In this document: one piece after another, positions 62,077 through 64,000 of the stretch
Numbering within the stretch: position 1 is the stretch's first letter
How the letters are laid out: each line of letters begins with the position of its first letter
Source of the DNA: an uncultured cyanobacterium
Lineage (GTDB): Bacteria; Cyanobacteriota; Cyanobacteriia; Cyanobacteriales; Chroococcidiopsidaceae
Length of the DNA: 64,000 nt
Assembly: GCA_946221495.1 (NCBI GenBank)
Contig: CAMIFA010000004.1
Span: 1-64,000 of the forward strand
Direction: 5' to 3'
Position numbers and translations under genes: made by a program
Notes under the pieces: generated by a model
The model's input: the letters and a program-made list of their open reading frames with translations, nothing else
Databases searched by the model: none
What the model was told of the DNA's origin: nothing

Positions 62077-64000
62077 TTATGTCTGGTTGAGACTTATGTT
62101 TGCTGTTTCGCTAGCCACACCTTTAGTCTCTGGTTCCTCGTTGGAGAACAAACATTTATCTGAGTCACAACCCGCAGGTCCAGCCTCTATTGATTCACTT
62201 GTATCATAATTATTTAAGCTGACGTAAAAATCATTTACTTGGCGGCGGTCTTTTACTTGTTGAGATAATTGTTCGTATTGCTGTTTGGTTATCGGTTCAA
62301 ATGGCAAGCGGGGGAATGTTTGATGAGCGTCAAATCTAGCAAGTAGTGCTGCGGAGATATATCCTTCATCGTTTTGAATAGCTTTGTAGATCCGTTCACC
62401 CAAAGCTGCTATTTCGTTTTCGCGTAATTCAATTGTGGCGCTCGTGTTGTGCGATACATAGAATTTTTGGACTTGCATATAGAAATCCATTTGGGCGATC
62501 GCACTAAATTTCCCGATATCAATTTGATCTGCTCCAGGCAAATCTGCCCATGATACAGCAACAGGGATTTCTACTAGCCATTCTGTACAACGTTCATCGA
62601 AAGGATCGTTCAACAGATTGCCAAATTCATCTTTATCTGATTGCGAGGGAATAACGTTGTAGCCGTAATCAATACAAGCTCTTGCTACAGGGTCATTTTT
62701 GCGGAAAGTAATCCGCCGAATGAAACGTTGCGACTTTGGGGGATGCCAACCAGGAGATGCATTACTTAGGAGCGACTTTGTCCCTGAAGGTTGGATAGTA
62801 GTGCAACGGTTGGGACGTTTGAGGTTGTGGCGATCGCAGTAGTCCCAAACAACAGAAAAGACAATTTCTTTCCATTGGTTCAGGTATGTTTGCTCCTGCT
62901 GTTTAAATTGTATTCCTGCCGCCGTCTCTGGTCGTCCAGCTTCCCACCAACGCAGCCAATCTACACCAAAAGCATTAACAAAAAAGTCAAATAATCCTGT
63001 AAAAGATACACCAACAATTGGATCTAATTCCCGCGACTTTTGGTAACGTTCTTCACTAAAATTATGGTTAAGTAAAGCGGCAACAGATAATGCTCCAGCT
63101 GTGAAAGCGTGTCTTTGTTCCTGATAGTTATGTGGATCAATTTGATTGATATGAATCTCACTCAAATTACAGTGGAAATTTGCACCAATTATTTCACCAC
63201 AATTATGAGCAGTAAATCCATTAGCATCAAATCGTGCAGGACCAGGAACAGTACAATCGTAAACAGCTTCTTCACCATCAGGTTCAATAGTAGATAATGT
63301 GATAGCGAACCGTTCACGATTAAAGTTACGCTTGTAGGCTGACAGTAAATCTTGTAAACGCCTAGCTTTGCTAGGGTCTTGAAAACCAATTAATTCTTGA
63401 AAAACAGTAATGTTATCGTTGGCTATAACTAACTCGTGTTGTGCTTTGCAAAAATATCCTGCTAATTCACGATTTGAATTTGGCATCATTCTAATGCCTT
63501 CTAATCTACGATTTTTATAAATACAAGATGCAACGCCTAAGCGCAGTAACATCCGTTGCACAGCTTCAAGTAACTGTAAATTACTTTGAGCTAGGCGAAT
63601 GCTAATACCTTTGTTTTGAGTTCCTTGCACACTCCCATCAGCATCAAACAACCCGCGCAAAAAACCACAATAAAATTCATAACTAGCTTGTTCAACTTTA
63701 GGTGTGATTGTTTTGTGTTCGTGAGTTATTTCATAATTACCAGCGAGTTCTGCTAGTCTAGCAGAACCTACTTCAAAATATTTATTCTTCTGATGATAAA
63801 AACCAGTTAGCTTGCTACTGGAGGGAAGATAGTTTTTTACCAAGTCAAGAGCATATTCCTTCATCTCTACTTGGTTGTCACCCCAATACCGTAATTTAGC
63901 TTGATAAGTGTAGTTTGCTGGGTTAACAGCAAAACAACCATCACCTACCAAGTTACCTAGCAACCAACCTTCTTCTTGTGTTCCATCCCCATCCCAAGGC
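62077..64000 (-). CDS. nrdJ: Class II (B12-dependent) ribonucleotide reductase with intein, partial
   Basis: The reading frame is open to the right edge. The C-extein (62077-63201, 374 residues) starts at CGEIIGANFHCNLSEIH, the segment holding the catalytic thiyl-radical cysteine. It also contains TTIQPSGTKSLLSNASPGWHP, typical of class II enzymes, and a C-terminal Cys pair (GCDSDKC) for thiol reduction. The N-extein lies outside the window. The enzyme reduces ribonucleotides using adenosylcobalamin. The reading frame is continuous through the intein, so the mature enzyme depends on splicing. Confidence 0.93.
   Translation of the reverse strand, partial: PWDGDGTQEEGWLLGNLVGDGCFAVNPANYTYQAKLRYWGDNQVEMKEYALDLVKNYLPSSSKLTGFYHQKNKYFEVGSARLAELAGNYEITHEHKTITPKVEQASYEFYCGFLRGLFDADGSVQGTQNKGISIRLAQSNLQLLEAVQRMLLRLGVASCIYKNRRLEGIRMMPNSNRELAGYFCKAQHELVIANDNITVFQELIGFQDPSKARRLQDLLSAYKRNFNRERFAITLSTIEPDGEEAVYDCTVPGPARFDANGFTAHNCGEIIGANFHCNLSEIHINQIDPHNYQEQRHAFTAGALSVAALLNHNFSEERYQKSRELDPIVGVSFTGLFDFFVNAFGVDWLRWWEAGRPETAAGIQFKQQEQTYLNQWKEIVFSVVWDYCDRHNLKRPNRCTTIQPSGTKSLLSNASPGWHPPKSQRFIRRITFRKNDPVARACIDYGYNVIPSQSDKDEFGNLLNDPFDERCTEWLVEIPVAVSWADLPGADQIDIGKFSAIAQMDFYMQVQKFYVSHNTSATIELRENEIAALGERIYKAIQNDEGYISAALLARFDAHQTFPRLPFEPITKQQYEQLSQQVKDRRQVNDFYVSLNNYDTSESIEAGPAGCDSDKCLFSNEEPETKGVASETANISLNQT
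63202..64000 (-). mobile_element. Intein with LAGLIDADG homing endonuclease inside NrdJ (N-terminal part outside)
   Basis: The C-terminal splice junction is visible as FDANGFTAHN followed by Cys: penultimate His, terminal Asn and +1 Cys are all intact. Two dodecapeptide motifs of the DOD endonuclease are present: LLGNLVGDGCF (at about 63930-63965) and LRGLFDADGSV (about 63630-63660), both with the acidic Asp. So both splicing and homing could be functional. About 266 residues of the intein are inside the window. Confidence 0.93.

Noticed and set aside
61967..62209. 80-codon plus-strand frame overlapping the nrdJ 3' end
   Set aside because: It is antisense to a conserved enzyme, with no domain and no ribosome-binding site.

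Overview
The window is chromosomal DNA from a phycobilisome-containing cyanobacterium. Evidence: the HIP1 octamer GCGATCGC and close variants recur throughout; there are genes for orange carotenoid protein, phycobilisome-type (CpcD-linker) FNR, the Psb30 subunit of photosystem II, NdhH and phosphoribulokinase; and the fbp-tal-zwf-opcA cluster is typical of the group. Short tandem repeats and small palindromic elements are scattered between and even inside genes, as in large-genome cyanobacteria (Nostocales or Chroococcidiopsis-like). I cannot name the species.

Layout. 1-5.3 kb: HAD phosphatase (cut by the edge), queG, a decayed copy of the 5' end of an OCP gene, a GNAT, small secreted/TPR proteins, a DUF4079 membrane protein and an RTX-repeat protein. 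5.6-7.6 kb: photoprotection module, OCP followed by a stand-alone C-terminal-domain homologue (CTDH). 7.7-19.5 kb: signalling island with a NarL-type regulator, a PAS kinase with an Rcp1-like regulator, a giant REC-PAS-GAF hybrid kinase, a two-domain CheB, a CheR-PAS coiled-coil protein and another PAS kinase, without CheA, CheW or a chemoreceptor. 20-25.5 kb: rsmH, ndhH next to a MidA/NDUFAF7-type methyltransferase, a single-domain CheB, and a Crp-type regulator. 25.7-27.6 kb: a DUF1643 gene split by an IS200/IS605-family element carrying only tnpB. 27.7-46.5 kb: housekeeping genes (D-lactate dehydrogenase, CAAD/CURT1-like protein, SLH protein, homoserine dehydrogenase, petH, prk, valS, an ABC1 kinase, recN, a split UPF0016 pair, psb30). 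46.5-54.5 kb: recJ and a downstream gene sharing its C-terminal domain, a broken AbiJ-like defence gene, cobB and secreted proteins. 54.7-60.4 kb: opcA, zwf, tal and fbp, the oxidative pentose phosphate cluster. 61-64 kb: RRM protein, a small unknown gene, and class II ribonucleotide reductase interrupted by an intein.

Most notable signals: (i) ndhH directly followed by a homologue of the mitochondrial factor that methylates the NdhH orthologue; (ii) a second, degenerate OCP promoter/N-terminus upstream, conserving a 20-bp-spaced TGTAAAG pair; (iii) palindromic repeats sitting in frame inside five conserved enzymes; (iv) two copies of a non-autonomous element with matching 12-bp terminal inverted repeats and 6-bp target duplications; (v) a nuclease-like GxxExxY gene bounded by inverted repeats, one of which encodes its N-terminus; (vi) the RecJ C-terminal domain reused in the next gene; (vii) an intein placed exactly at the catalytic cysteine of NrdJ.
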